Both the position numbers and the translations under genes were made by a program. The notes beneath the pieces were generated by a model. The model did no database searches, was not told where the DNA came from, and saw only the letters and a program-made list of their open reading frames with translations. From contig MNCI01033682.1 of the NCBI GenBank assembly GCA_015680685.1, positions 562,979-626,978 of the forward strand: 64,000 nucleotides of DNA, written 5' to 3'. Shown piece after piece: positions 33,000 to 45,330 of this stretch. Numbering within the stretch: position 1 is the stretch's first letter; each line of letters begins with the position of its first letter. This DNA is from Gnetum montanum (taxonomy: Eukaryota; Streptophyta; Gnetopsida; Gnetales; Gnetaceae).

Positions 33000-34350
33000 T
33001 TTTGTAGGTCATCTTTTAGGGCAAGGAAAAATTAGTATCATGATATGGTAATTGATGATATTGGTAAAAGTGGTCAAGCTTAAAGTATCTAGGCTTCAAA
33101 GGATCATCTTTGGTTGCTTGAGTGAGGTATTTAACTATCTCACATAGTCTCTCATGCCTCTTATGGGCATTTTCCATCATCTGTTTGTATTGTGTTCTCC
33201 CACTATTTAATAGTTAATTTAGGAGTTTAGATGCTTTCAAGGGTAGCCTAGTGTAGTTTGATCGACCTTTTCATTAAAAATTAGACCTAGAAGTAGTCAA
33301 CATAGAGGCCCCAAATGTTGAAGGTTAGTTCTTATTGTTAGTAGGGGCCTTAGGTTGGTTAGTTCTTGGTCCCTAGGTAGTTTTTTTATTCTCTTTTTCT
33401 ATAGTGGCCACCACCACATTAGTCTACCTTTTCCTTTCCTTGTCCTTTCATGCATGTTGGCTTTTATATGTTACATAGGTGAGGTCATGACTAGCCTCTA
33501 CGAAATCCTCTATGTTTTTGGTTTGGAAAAGGCTTGACTAAGTGATTGTGAATCAAAGTAGTATAATTTCACCTTGATGAAGTCATTAATTGTCCCCGTG
33601 AAGATAGCTATGTGGTGAGTTTTAGCTATCAGTTTCAAAATTTCATTTAGCAATGCATTCCATCCTTGGATGACCTCTTGAACCAGTTCAAGGGATCCTT
33701 TCTTGGCCTTCATTAGTTAGTCAAGGGTTGCATCTGGTTTCAAGTTATACTTGAAATGGTTAATGAATTATAAAATTAGATCTTTCAAAGTCAATATGGA
33801 TCCTCTTGGTAAGGCATGATACTAGTCAAGCATTTTTTTGTAAGAGACATAGGGAAGATTCTCATTATTGTGTGCAACCAAGCTTATAGTAATAAGCACT
33901 TAGAGTAAAAGGTTATGAGATGGGAGTTGGATTCATCCTCACCATTGTACTTGGTAAACTATGGTATGGGGACACTAGGGGGAAGAGTTAGTGGTGGTAA
34001 TGTAAGACTGATGAGATTGTCTTGATAAAAATCCATAATCTTTATAGTTTAAGATGTGGAAGCTTTGAGCCTCCTTAACCTTTTAGTTAATTCTAGGATC
34101 ATTTGGAAGGCTTCATCCTATCCTTGGGATGCCCTTGTCAGTTGTGGGGTCTACATAGAAGGCTGTGGTATAAGTTGGAAGGCCTGTAGCCTTGCGATAG
34201 GTTACGACACCGATGGAAGAGGTTAGGTTACTATGGTCGCAGGTGAACTAAATAGCAAAAAGAATACTTGTGTTGGTATCTTGGGCACAAAGAGGAAAAA
34301 TGGGGTGTGTGATCCTTCAGTTACCTAAGGTCCCACAGTGGGTCCGATCT
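33000..34350 (-). pseudogene. Element D gag, broken
   Basis: N-terminal part near 33,780-33,950: KYNGEDESNSHLITFYSKC and TIMRIFPMSL. The core is a 67-codon open stretch (33,510-33,713), AKKGSLELVQEVIQGWNALL through IFTGTINDFIKVKL. At the C-terminus (33,000-33,200) it reads MENAHKRHERLCEIVKYLTQ, YFKLDHFYQYHQLPYHDTNF, where the family has a C-x-Y/F-H-x-x-x-GHxTxxC zinc element; its Cys are replaced by Phe, Tyr or Ser. This is typical of Tat gag. Confidence 0.7.
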
Positions 34351-35044
34351 ATGTGGATAATGAGCTAGTGGTGGTTACAACAATCAATGATGGCCACATA
34401 GACATTTGGGTAGAAAAGGGCATGGAGAAGTGGAAGGTAGTTGACTATGGTACAAGTTGTGTTTGGTGTGCTACAATAAGGAGTTGGGTAAGGGAGGGTG
34501 AGGCTTAGGGAATCTATCCCATAGACAAGGATACACTAGTCCAAGTAACTCTTACTCATCTTAATACTATAAATATTAATTGATTAAGGTCATTATTAAG
34601 GTTCTTCCAAAAAAATGTTAACCATGACCTAAATTGATCTTGTTTATTGAAACTCATTATCATAAGCAACTTAAAGTTATTATAAGTCATTATTTCTTCC
34701 TTACATCAACCTTGGTAATGTTGTTCTTGTAGAATAAGCTAGTTGGACCTTTCAAATCTTAAAAATTCAACTTTATTTTTAAACCTTATGACTATGTCTA
34801 ACGCATCGTATTTGTTGGGATGATTCCAATAGTATAAAGTTTATCTCAATTGGACTTATAGTTTGGGAGATATCATGATTTTAAGTTTTTTGTTATGTAT
34901 GCATTAAAATAATATTAAATTATTATTTTAAAAAATGTCAAAATTTTTGTGTCTAGAATCAACCCAGAATAACCATTTACTGTTATTGAACCCTTACTCT
35001 ATCATTGGCCAAACCACCACATCAATTGTTGAAGCAAGGAGGAT
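34351..35044. other. Unassigned AT-rich sequence
   Basis: Expected to hold the 5' leader of element D. No primer site, LTR end or domain could be supported. Confidence 0.3.
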
Positions 35045-35228
35045 NNNNNNNNNNNNNNNNNNNNNNNNNNNNNNNNNNNNNNNNNNNNNNNNNNNNNNNN
35101 NNNNNNNNNNNNNNNNNNNNNNNNNNNNNNNNNNNNNNNNNNNNNNNNNNNNNNNNNNNNNNNNNNNNNNNNNNNNNNNNNNNNNNNNNNNNNNNNNNNN
35201 NNNNNNNNNNNNNNNNNNNNNNNNNNNN
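35045..35228. other. Assembly gap, 184 Ns
   Basis: A continuous run of N from 35,045 to 35,228. Open frames crossing it are artefacts. Confidence 0.99.
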
Positions 35229-36060
35229 ATTATAAAAAAATAAAAGAAAATCCTTTTGAATGGGCCATGGCAAGACCTGTTGTGTTGTTGTGTAGTAGGA
35301 CCTATAAGCTCAGTTGGTAGCATTACGACCGATGGTAGCTGCACTTGCCACTAATAGCTAGCAGCTAGTGTGACCTTGATGCATTAGTAAGTGCCAACCA
35401 GCATCAACTAGCTACTCCATAATCACCTGCACCCTGTCGTATGTTGCCACTTGCCATGCATCCCTTGCACATCACATGTCATGCCAATCTACCTTCGCTG
35501 TAGCATGCCTTGACACTACGCACAACCACCTATAACTCCCGCCACATCACATCATTATGCCCTTTTGCTCATCATTGTCTACCATCATGTTTCTAGCTGA
35601 GTCCTACTATGTGCACTCTCTATGATGTCATTGGATAGTGATGGTGCCATGGATCATAGGCACCCCTCGTGCTAATGATGCCACTAATCACAAGCATCCT
35701 TTGTGCTAATAGTGCCATCAATCACAAGTACCCCTGGTGCCCTCTAAATTTTTCAATCACAGGAATCCTCTAGCATCCTCCAATGTAGGCATTGGCTACC
35801 TCATTTTGTAGGCTATGCAATCCCAATGCTTGCCATGTGGATCTCATTTTAGACCTCATAGGCCTTAGAAAGGGCTACAAAAGCCCTTAGAGGACCATGC
35901 AGGCCCTAAGGACATATACATAGTACCCCTGACACTACCCACCACCTTCTTCTACCTCCCTACGCAATTGCTATGTCATTGCTCCTACGTAATGCACCTT
36001 CGCCATTGACTCCTGCTTGATATAGTTTTTACCCTTGCTAGATATAGTGCCTCAACATCC
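35229..36060. other. C-rich unassigned block
   Basis: Composition differs from its surroundings: richer in C (ATCACATCATTATGCCC-like words). ggacctataagctcagttgg near 35,297 resembles the 5' half of a tRNA, but no T-arm follows, so no tRNA is called. Confidence 0.35.
35638..35736 (+). repeat. 31-34-bp tandem repeat, three copies
   Basis: Units 35,638-35,668, 35,669-35,702 and 35,703-35,736, each built as GTGcTAATgaTGCCAtc followed by AATCACAAGcAcCC. Clear but diverged. Confidence 0.8.
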
Positions 36061-36399
36061 TAAAAAGTTTAATTTTAGAGTAACTTAAGCATACGATGTT
36101 TATTTTCAACATATGAATAGCTATATTGTGCCTTTTTCACCCTTTTGAACTCAATGGCAAGGTCAGATTTATCTTCTGTGTACTTGATAATTCAATGATA
36201 TTACAAAACTATATCTTAAAAGTTAATAACATAAGGATAAATAATCATCCCTTGTTGGGAAAATAACCCTTGCAGATAGCCTTAAGATGTCTATGGCATG
36301 TCATTAGTTATATTGTTAGAGTCAGTGTTTTAAGTAGGGTAGAAAGGTTGTTAAGAATTAGATGATGTAATTATATTACTAAAATTATAGCAAGATCAT

Positions 36400-37330
36400 T
36401 TTCATCATCATCTTCTACTAACTTAGTATCTTGGTGCTTATATTTTCTATTTTTCCTTTCATCCTTGATTTTAACTTTCACCAAAGCTTTTTCTAATTTC
36501 ACTACTTTGTTGGACAATTCTCTCATTAACTACCCTTTTTTAGATTCTTTGCTTTCTAATTCTTGTTATGTCTTAATAAAAGATGGCCTCGGTAATGCTT
36601 TAAGTTGAGCAAAATCTTTCACAAGAATCATAAATTTCTCTTCTCTTTTTTGAGTTGTAATAATTTCTTCATGATTCAAGTTTAGTTGTTTTTCTAATTG
36701 TATAGCTTCACTAAATCAGTCATTCATTGCTATCAAATTTGGAGTTATTTTCAACCAAATTGAAATATTGGGATTCACAACCTTAATATAAGTGTCTCTA
36801 AGCATTTCAACTAATTGTCTATATTGTCTTTGAAAAAGCCCACAAATTCATTGAAACTTAATATTGAAATCTCTAATTGACTCCTTGACTCCTTGCTTAG
36901 CTTCTGTTAGCCCATAATACAATTGTTGTTTATCTAATTGATTTCCAAACTAGGACAAGAAAAGAATTTTCATATTATTCCAACTTGTGATATTGTTGCT
37001 TGGCAAGTTTGAATACCAAATCTAAGCCATATCCTTTAAATTTGCTACAAAAATCCTACAAGCTTGATCTTAGTGTTGAATATTTACATGAGCTAAAGCT
37101 AACTTAGATAAGCGAATGTATTCTTCAACTAAGGTTTTCCATGAATAAAAGGCTTAAGCAAATATTTGTAAACTACCTTAGGAATATCATTGTAGTTTTG
37201 AAATCTTAATGGTGTAAATCTTTGGAAAATATTTGTCACCCTATTAGAATTCCTTTGGATTATTGAACTCTTATATTTCTTTCACTTTCTCTTATAGACT
37301 AATAAACTAGACAGAGGGGTAATCTCCTTA
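36400..37330 (-). pseudogene. Element E Ty3/gypsy gag, broken
   Basis: Minus reading from about 37,230: FTPLRFQNYNDIPKVVYKYL, EEYIRLSKLALAHVNIQH, DQACRIFVANLKDMA, IWYSNLPSNNITSWNNMKIL, YGLTEAKQGVKESIRDFNIK, ICGLFQRQYRQLVEMLRDTY, then a Lys/Glu-rich coil (EAIQLEKQLNLNHEEIITTQ; VVKLEKALVKVKIKDERKN). The family core is WYxxLPxxSIxSWxxLxxxFxxxF followed by QKxxESxRDFNxRFQ. Stops are few for this window. No pol follows below 36,060, so the element is truncated or another gag-only copy. Confidence 0.8.
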
Positions 37331-37499
37331 TCCTTCTGATCTTTACTCCACTACTTGTTCCAAATTGAAGAATCGTCTTCTATTCTTCTTCTAATGAGTA
37401 ATCATTCTTATAATTAGGCATTTCATTAGAACCTTTGAAATTTTTTAAACTATCACTCTGCTTGGTCATTAACTCAAAATAGTATCTAATTTTTAAGCC

Positions 37500-37715
37500 C
37501 TCCTAGCAACAGAAAGAACTATTATTATGCTAGGATTATCAATCTCTCAAGTGAGAAATTATTCTACCTTCTTTCTAGCACCAAAAGAATTATTGGCATG
37601 CTAGGACTATCAGGCTCCTTGAATGTAATAAGTTGTTAACTTATGAACTTAGGTGATGAATTTTCCTATCCTCCTTTTAGTGCCAAAAGAACTGTTGGCA
37701 ACTATTTAGGACTGG
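37500..37715. repeat. Three diverged copies of a CAAAAGAAyTrTTGGCA motif
   Basis: Copies near 37,506, 37,579 and 37,683, each preceded by TAGCA/TAGTGCC and followed by a TAGGActATCA-like phrase. They lie just upstream (minus sense) of the element E gag, where leader sequence is expected. Confidence 0.55.
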
Positions 37716-39790
37716 ACCACCAACATTAGAGGCCTTTGATCTCATGACCACGGTTAAGGAAAACAAAGGTGTTCTTCAAATAGGGTTTAGGTGCTTGCTG
37801 GTCTCTAGTGGTACCAAGACCAAAATACCTACAAATAAACTTAATCGTTATGAAACAAACTAAATGTGAGTAGGGGTTTGCTATTGTGAATGTTGAAATG
37901 GTTGGGTTGTATATGAAACTATAATTGGCTATCATAAAAGAAATTCAGATAACTTTCTTCAATACTGTGAGTTGTTGAAGGTTCCTATTTTGTCCAATGA
38001 CTTAATCTATGTATTTCCTATAGTACACTACTTATAACAAATAAAATTTTACAAAAACATTTATGCACAATTTTGCCAATATACTCCTAATTTCTCCTAG
38101 AGAGAAAATTCCATGAGAAAACTAGAAATAGAGTGAGATTCAATGGACTTAGAAAAAGAAAAGGAAAAAAAAACTAGATTTGTGTCATATCTCAAATATT
38201 TAAGCAAGATAAATTGACATGAGGAAACACTTTTCAATAAAGCTATTCCAATTCAATCTAACTACAAATTGTCTAAACCCTTTGAGCTCAACAAGTAAAT
38301 TCATGAAAGATAATTTTATTACACTACCAAAAAAGTTGTGTAAATGATAAAGTACGAGCTTTGATTTTGACTAGTTAATAGTTATCAAGAATTGCTTTCA
38401 ACAAAGCCTTCTAGAAAAATTTGACAATTTTAGGATTGAAATACTAAGGTAATACACTTTAAAACAATGAAGCTATTTTAGTCATCTCAAAATATCAAAT
38501 ATTTTCTAGATTCCCAAAAATCAAATAGGAAATTTCTCCAAGACATTACTATTAAATTACTTAAGGCACTTTTCTACAACATAAGGTCTTATATGGAAAA
38601 CCCTAATAGAAGTCTAATATTGTGCAAAAATAGAGTTATAAAGGCAACCTAGAAAAATCCAAAAATTAAATGCCAAGCATGATACTACTAAACCATTAGC
38701 TAAGTAGCTAAAATAAAATAGGAAGGAATGAACTTATAGGATTATAATGAAGTAGCCGAATTGATATCTTTACAAGCCATAATATATAAGAAATCTTTAA
38801 TATTCTTCAAAGTTGCTTTTCCTGCCAATCTCTCTTTTAAATCTACCTTTGAAGGCCCTTTTATAGTGACCTTAGGATTGTTAAAAGAATCATGAGAAGT
38901 TAAGGGTATTACAAATATCTAGGGAATTTATTCATAACTTTCTTAAGAAGTTATAACTTCTATGAAGAAAATAAGCCATAGTTGGCAAGTGTCTTCTTGG
39001 CAATTACTACCTTACAAATATCAAGGAGATCTATTTAAAACTTGCATGGGAGAATATAACTTCCACTGGAAAATTTTAATTCCCAAAAAGTAATGTTACA
39101 TTTATTAAATTATTATAAATTCTCCTATTTTGAAACCATAAACCTCCATATTTTTAAATTACTAGTTGTAATTTAAATAAACCTTAGTTTTCTTTTGTTT
39201 TTGATAATTTGCTCTTGTTTTAAAATAAAGCTATTATTGAGGTCATGTGACCTTAATATACATGGTTTGTATCTATTGTGCCTAGTGTCAATGTTTGTCT
39301 TCATGGCTATCATGCCCACTACTATGTTGCCTCTGTCGTGTGCATTTCTTATGTCTCCTACATCCCCTGCTTCCAAATCTTACTTTTGTAATCTAGGCAT
39401 GGTGCTCTTGCTGGTGTTGCCCTTGGTCTCTACACTCATTACCACCTAGTGTTTCTTTGTAAGTACTGCCTCCATTGTAGAGAAGAAATCGTAGATTTAG
39501 GCCTTATTCTGGTTTCACCCTGTCGAAGCCCTGTAGCTACATGACCCCTATGAAGTGGAACTCATGTGAGGGTAGTAGGAGAGGAGCTACCTTCCAAATT
39601 CTTTACACTATTGTGGAAAATTTTTGTGATGAATACCCTTTATTTAGGGTTCTTGAACCTACAATTTTTCAATATTTAGTAGCTGCTACCTTAGGGCTTT
39701 TTTTATGCCAAATTATTAATACTTGTAGGTTTGACATGATCATTTTCTCTAGAATGTCAATTTTGTAAAAATATTCTTCTTTGCCTAGTT
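37716..39790 (-). other. Probable LTR and leader of element E
   Basis: No coding domain. The minus strand carries a strong TATA box (38,851-38,870) and the region lies 5' of the element E gag, so it likely includes its 5' LTR. The edges cannot be fixed because no second copy is present. Confidence 0.4.
38851..38870 (-). promoter_or_regulatory. LTR TATA box of element E
   Basis: The minus strand reads CACTATAAAAGGGCCTTC, an excellent plant TATA context, about 1.5 kb upstream of the gag of element E. Confidence 0.55.
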
Positions 39791-39800
39791 ACTAGGCTTA

Positions 39801-40614
39801 ACATTTACACCATTTTTATGGAGTAGATTTTATGAGATAAGATTAAGAAATAAAATTGCCAAATTTAGCTTCAAAAAAGTTCTATTTAACAAGAATCTTG
39901 TTAATTTTGTGTTGAAATTAAAGTCTTGCTTTGCCAACATTCATCAAATGTTATTGAGCCCTTGAACTAGATCTTTTCCTTTTACTTTTTTTGGATTCTT
40001 ACTTCTACAACTTAATTTCTACCACCATTTGGGAATGACCATAGATTGAAATATGGCATAATGAATTGTATGGATGTACAACATAATAATGGATTTTTAG
40101 GTGATGGAGTTATTCATCAATTTTCCATAGAGTTTCTTGTGTATTTGCAAGGAAAATAAATGCACAAATTTATCCACTTAATTTTATCATTCTTTGGAAC
40201 ATCCAATTTACCACTATACTGAAACTAATAAACTAATAAACTGACATAATGTAACAACTAATGAAGAAATAATTGCAAATGAACTATTTTGAAATTTCCA
40301 AATTAATTCCCAAATTTTACATCCACCATTATACATGGCAAAACCACGATTTCTTCATAACTTAGGTAGGAAACACCTTACTAAGCTTTCATTAATTCCA
40401 TGCTTTTGGAATTATGAACTCAAAATGTGCACACCTTGCATATAAAGAGCACTTTTCCTTTAATACCATTCTCCATCATACTTCTCATCATTTACTTGTT
40501 TTTAAATAAATAAATTAACTCTCATTTTTCAATCATCTTTGAGAAGATAAACTGGGAAATTTCATTTCTTAATCTTATCTCATAAAATTTACTTCATAAA
40601 AATGGTGTAAATGT
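39801..40614. mobile_element. 814-bp segment with 60-bp inverted termini, MITE-like
   Basis: 39,801-39,860 and 40,555-40,614 are reverse complements at about 56 of 60 positions, both ending ACATTTACACC outward. The interior has no coding frame. No flanking duplication is apparent (CTTA on the left, GACA on the right). It could be a worn non-autonomous DNA transposon or a foldback element. Confidence 0.65.
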
Positions 40615-42299
40615 GACAACACTTTCTTTATTACTAACGTAGTCATAAGATGGTAGCTTGTTTTAGGAATGTTATTGGATAGCCTCTGTAGATCCTTAGA
40701 CCCATAGCAATAATTAACTTGAGTGGTGGTATAGCTCCTAGGACATAGGTCTTGGTGTAGACTAGCATGGACTAGTTGATAGGTTTATAAACTAGAACTA
40801 TGTTGGAGGCTGAAAGTGTTATTTATGAACTCTTGTTTTGATTTTATTTAATCTTGATGTGAGTGAATTTTTATAGATTAAAAACTAGTCAATTGTTTAC
40901 ATATGGAGGGTCAATCTCTTTATAGAGGATTAGTTCTTAATATTGTTGATAATGGTCCAACTATTAAGTATATTTGTAGATTCATACTCATTATGATTTG
41001 TGAGGTTTCTTGGTTTAGTGATTTGTAAATTATGAGCTTTGATAAGTATGAAATAATCCTAGGAATGGAGTAATTGTTTCTTTTTGGTGATGCTCTTGCA
41101 AAATGGTTTCTTTACAACCTTACAAGGACACCTCCATAAATTAGATGTTAAGCACATAACTTATGGGCATAAATGGACTTTAGATTGATATAACCTAAAA
41201 TAAGTTATTGAATAGGATATAAAGAAATAAAAAATTTCAATTGAATATAGAATTAGCCAACCATCCACAAGATAGGAATGATAGGGAGAATGATAAAAAG
41301 CAATAAGTCTTAAGTCTAAAATTGATAATATCTAATCAATGCAAATAAACCTAAGTATAAAAAATATCCTTAAAATTATTTAGTTTAAAATATAAATAAT
41401 AAAAAATGATTAATATAGGAAAATGAGTCATGGTATTCCCTTCCCAATAGTTAATATGATTTATTAATAAAATATGAATTTTATCTTCTATGGAGGACAA
41501 AAACTACCAGGGGTGATAAAAAAGGTATGAGAAACTGGCATCAACATCATCTTATAGGATACCCTTCAAATACCCTTCAAATTTGATTTGGGGTTAAAAT
41601 AGGATTGTTTTAATGAACTATTTAGCAAATGACGTTGGATTTGAAAAAGAAAACTAACTCTAGTATAGGCGATACAAAGACTATCCAAGTGAAACTGGCA
41701 TCAACATCATCTTATAGGATACTAAAGACTTAAATACTATATTAAACTCATGAATTATAAGGAGAAGCTAGAGTGACCATTGAGCATGTGGGAGAAGTTG
41801 AGAAGGTAGGTGTTCATGCTCTTAATCTATTTAAATTCATAAAAGAGCATTGAACCTCAAGAAATTATCCCAAAATTTGCATTTTGATCTAGTATTTATA
41901 GACCTAGGGTTTTCAAATTCAATCTGAAAGTCTAGTTCAGTTGATTGGAGTTAATTTTTAGAAGTTGGCAGTTTGGAAATGTTGATCTATGTAGGTGACA
42001 TAAATGCTAATGTTGATGCTAACACTAGTGTTAATGTAGAATGCTAACATAGTGATGCTAATGCATACTAATATTAGTGTAGATGTGGGATGCTAATACC
42101 AATACTAACATAGGAAACTTGCATAATGACATCATTGTCACCCAATAACACTTAGTCTTGAATTCAACCTTAACTTTCCAAATTGCCTTTGAACTTATTA
42201 AATTCATCATTTGATGCTCCAGTGATGATATCGACCAATTGTTTTAGGGCTCATGAGGTCAAAACTAAGTTTAAAATGTGGGGTTTTAAGTAGATAAAA
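40615..42299. other. Unassigned region with short direct repeats
   Basis: No supported gene. It includes a 32-bp exact repeat pair (separate entry) and, from 41,990, ATGCTAA-rich sequence (gctaatgttgatgctaacac) that leads into the 190-bp array. Confidence 0.35.
41531..41722 (+). repeat. Exact 32-bp direct repeat, 160 bp apart
   Basis: 41,531-41,562 and 41,691-41,722 are identical (start gaaactggcatcaacatc). Immediately after the first, acccttcaaat is doubled (41,561-41,582). Confidence 0.9.
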
Positions 42300-43200
42300 A
42301 GTGAGGTGGTTGGTAATTATAGTGCTAATGCTAATACCAGTGTCAATTTCAACCAGCTAGAGTTAGAAAATATTTTGTCTCATGGCTTGAGAAACTCATT
42401 AAAAATTCCAAAAATTGACATCTGCCACCTCCTAAACTAATGTATAAGGTCCCATAGAGTTAAAACTCTAACCTTGAAGTCAATATAGGCATGGTGATAT
42501 AATGATGACACTTGATAGGTGAGACTAATAGTGTTAGCATCACCTATGTAACCCTTAAAATGTTTTCCTCCAAAATTTACTAGGGTTGCTAAAATTAATG
42601 CTCATATTCCAAGTCTTGACTTGGAACATCTTCCACTAGCTTGTAAGAGTCTAAAACATCATTCAAAGGTTATTTTTAAGGCACTACATGCAGGTGATAT
42701 TGGATGATGCTAACATCAATGTTACCTAGTATACCCTTAGGAAAATATGTTGATTATCCCTCATAAGACCATCAAAACTACTAAACTAATGTCCAGCATC
42801 TTTGGAATGATGTGGGCTAGTTTCTATGAGTTGTAGAAGCTTGACAAATGATCTAGAGGTGGATTTTTGGATCCTAAAATGTAGGTGAAATTGGGTGATG
42901 ATGATGCTAGAATCACCTAGTGTACCCCTAGCAAAACACATTGATCCAAGTATCTTGAGCTCTCTAAAATTGCTGAAACTAATTTCCATCGCCTTAGGGA
43001 TGATGTTGTCTAGTTTTTGTGAGCCTATAGAAGCCTAAAACATGATCTAGAGGTGGAGTTTTGAACCTCAAAATATAGGTGACATTGGGTTATGCTAATC
43101 CTAGCATCACCTAGCATACACTTAGTAAAACATATTTATCCAAGCCTCCTAAGCTCTCCAAAACTACTCAAACAAAAATCTGTGCTAGGTTATGACTCAA
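42300..43200 (+). repeat. About 190-bp tandem array, 4-5 units
   Basis: The anchor GGTGAxATTGG recurs at about 42,493, 42,692, 42,883 and 43,077 (spacings 199, 191, 194), with a more diverged unit from about 42,303. Each unit carries GTGATGCTAx...TAGCATCACCTAG, a potential hairpin, then a conserved ATGATCTAGAGGTGGA-type block. An isolated related motif appears near 57,330-57,370. Confidence 0.75.
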
Positions 43201-44400
43201 AATGGTCTTTAGAAGCATTTTGAAGTGAAAAATATGGCTTATGATGCTATTTTAAGGACTTTTTAATGCTCAAAATTAAATGAAAGAATGTTAAAATCAT
43301 ACTTATTTTGGTAATTGATGAGCTAAAAAAATGGAATACAACATTAGTCCCTCTTGATGGATGTTGCTAAGGTCTCAAAGGAGAATTCATTAAGATGAAG
43401 ATGGATGATGATTGATGATGAATGTAAAAAAGAAAAAGTAAGAGGAGAAAAGTAGGACAAAGGGAGAATGTTAGGATATTAGTGATACACCAATCATGAG
43501 TATCATTTTATGCCATAAAAGGAGGGCATGACTACATCTAATCATATAAATTTTATAAAGGGATAACATTGATAATGTTCATACCTTATCTCACTTAATC
43601 TTTCAACACACCCTTACTAAAATAGAATAAAATTACTTAGTCTTCGCTGATGTGTTGATGAGATGAATGAAATCATATGGGAAGGGGAGATAAGGGAAGA
43701 ATGAAGAAACATGATAGAGGAGATATGAAATATAGAGTTATAAAATTGAGAAAATGATCAAACAAATAGAGAAATGAAGGACATCACCTATACACCAAAT
43801 TGAGATGTTATGCCACATAATCTAGGAATGATTAAGTCCCACTAATTATATAAATGCAAATGATTGATAAATTAATAGATTCTCTTCTTATGATGCTAAA
43901 ACCTAACACATTGTTAGATGGAGTAAAAATGATAAAACACTTATGGATCTATACATAAGATAGATCACTTATAAATATTCTCACCATAGTGTGTTAATAG
44001 GAAGAAACATTAGTAGAATGGAACAAGTAAACATTTGGAAACTAGAGGAAGTTTGCATGAGAGATGTAAAAGAATGATAGTAGAAAATAAAGAAAAAGAG
44101 AGAGAGAGACAGGATGAAAAGCTATATAGGGAGGAAAATGAAAGTAATGTAATACAAAAATTAAAGAGATAAGGGTTAAAGCAAACTTAATGAATTTTTT
44201 CTTATGTTCTTTTTTATTTATTTTATTCTTTTCTTTTTTTTCTCTATTTTTATGTGTTAAATATAGTACCTTCTGATGTATGCTCTATTAACAAGATTTA
44301 GGTATTGATTCCCATCTAAATTTGTCTAATAGTATGCTCCATTGCTAATACTCTTAAGGATGATAAAGAAACCTTGTTAATTTGGAGAAATCATGGATGT
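43201..44400. other. Purine-rich unassigned stretch
   Basis: No gene. Top-strand purine bias with AGAGAGAGAGAGAC near 44,097-44,111. Probably the 3' LTR/UTR side of element F. Confidence 0.35.
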
Positions 44401-44559
44401 CTTAGCATTGGAGAAGTGTTGCAAGACAAGATTATCTTATTTGATCTCTCTCAGTCTAATGTGATTATTGTGGCTATGGTGAATAACTTTCTGATGATTT
44501 AAATGTTAATTATTGCTTTCTTATAACTTTTTTCAAGGATGTCAAACTCAATGTAATGC

Positions 44560-45330
44560 ATTTTATCATTCTCCTCATTTGAAATCTAATTATTTAAGGT
44601 TTCTTAAAGAGAAGGGACATTCAACTTTACTCATAAAATTTATTTTAACACATAGGTGAGCATGAATGATGTTCATCTAGTTGCATTGCAAAAGATGATT
44701 TGATAAATTAAATGAAAGTGGGACAATTGAGTATACTAGTTTCATTGGAATTTATAAACCATGGTTTTGAGAAAATGGATGAGGATGTTATTGGTTAACT
44801 TAGCTTGACTATTGGATTAGGGATAATATCAAGATGAAAATGACTAGATAATTTGGTATTGATCATAGAATTTGACAACTTCTTTGCTCTTGAAATAGGA
44901 TCAATTATTAGTAATAATGTGAAGATGAACACTAAAGTGGATGATGTTGTGATCCAAAATAAAAAGGAAAATATACTTGGATGTTATAAATTTTAAGGGA
45001 ATGGCTTCAATCCAATTGGTGAAGTACTTTATAGCTATTTGGATGAGTTGATGACATGTAGAAGATGGAGGATTAATAGAACCTATGAGATCTAGCACAT
45101 GGTTCTATAAGAGCCATATGATTTCTAAAGTCTTAATCACTTGAGATTGTACAAAAACAAGTGGAACAAGATATTGACATGCATCACAAATTTTAACTAT
45201 GGTATGCACATTACTAAACATTGTGGGTCACTAGTAATCTAATGAGATAATATGAGGCACAAGAGATCACAATCCTAAGTGACCATGACATACACTTGAA
45301 TGTACTTGTTCTAGGATCCGTTGTAGGTTA
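44560..45330 (-). pseudogene. Element F integrase, broken
   Basis: Minus reading: ILEQVHSSVCHGHLGL, PTMFSNVHTIVKICDACQYL (zinc region, C-x-x-C kept), VLDLIGSINPPSS, IAIKYFTNWIEAIPLKFIT within a 65-codon frame at 44,901-45,098, HLHIITNN, FKSKEVVKFYDQYQII, SQAKLTNNILIHFLKTMV. Family residues: ATDYFTKW has Lys for catalytic Asp; TDNG is TNN; NGQAEATN is SQAKLTN, losing the catalytic Glu. Confidence 0.85.

Larger units (their letters stand above)
20440..34350 (-). mobile_element. Element D: Tat-like Ty3/gypsy with dual RNase H, interrupted
   Basis: Minus-strand pieces in order are gag (34,350-33,000), protease (30,565-30,212), RT plus RNase H (on a mis-oriented contig, 22,252-22,952), RNase H continued (22,250-21,960), a second archaeal-type RNase H (21,860-21,528) and integrase (21,125-20,440). 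Two RNase H domains between RT and integrase are a hallmark of Tat/Ogre-type plant elements. About 7 kb of plus-strand exon-like sequence and repeats separate protease from RT. No LTR pair was identified. Confidence 0.8.

Noticed and set aside
35297-35320. tRNA gene suggested by a GGACCTATAAGCTCAG-like 5' half
   Set aside because: No anticodon arm or T-arm follows at the right distance, and there is an extra base in the acceptor/D region.
34935-35344. ORFs spanning the N run
   Set aside because: They exist only because Ns are translated as X.
41060-41140. Plus-strand gag-like phrase (FGDALAKWFLYNL)
   Set aside because: A single short match with no supporting motifs on either side.
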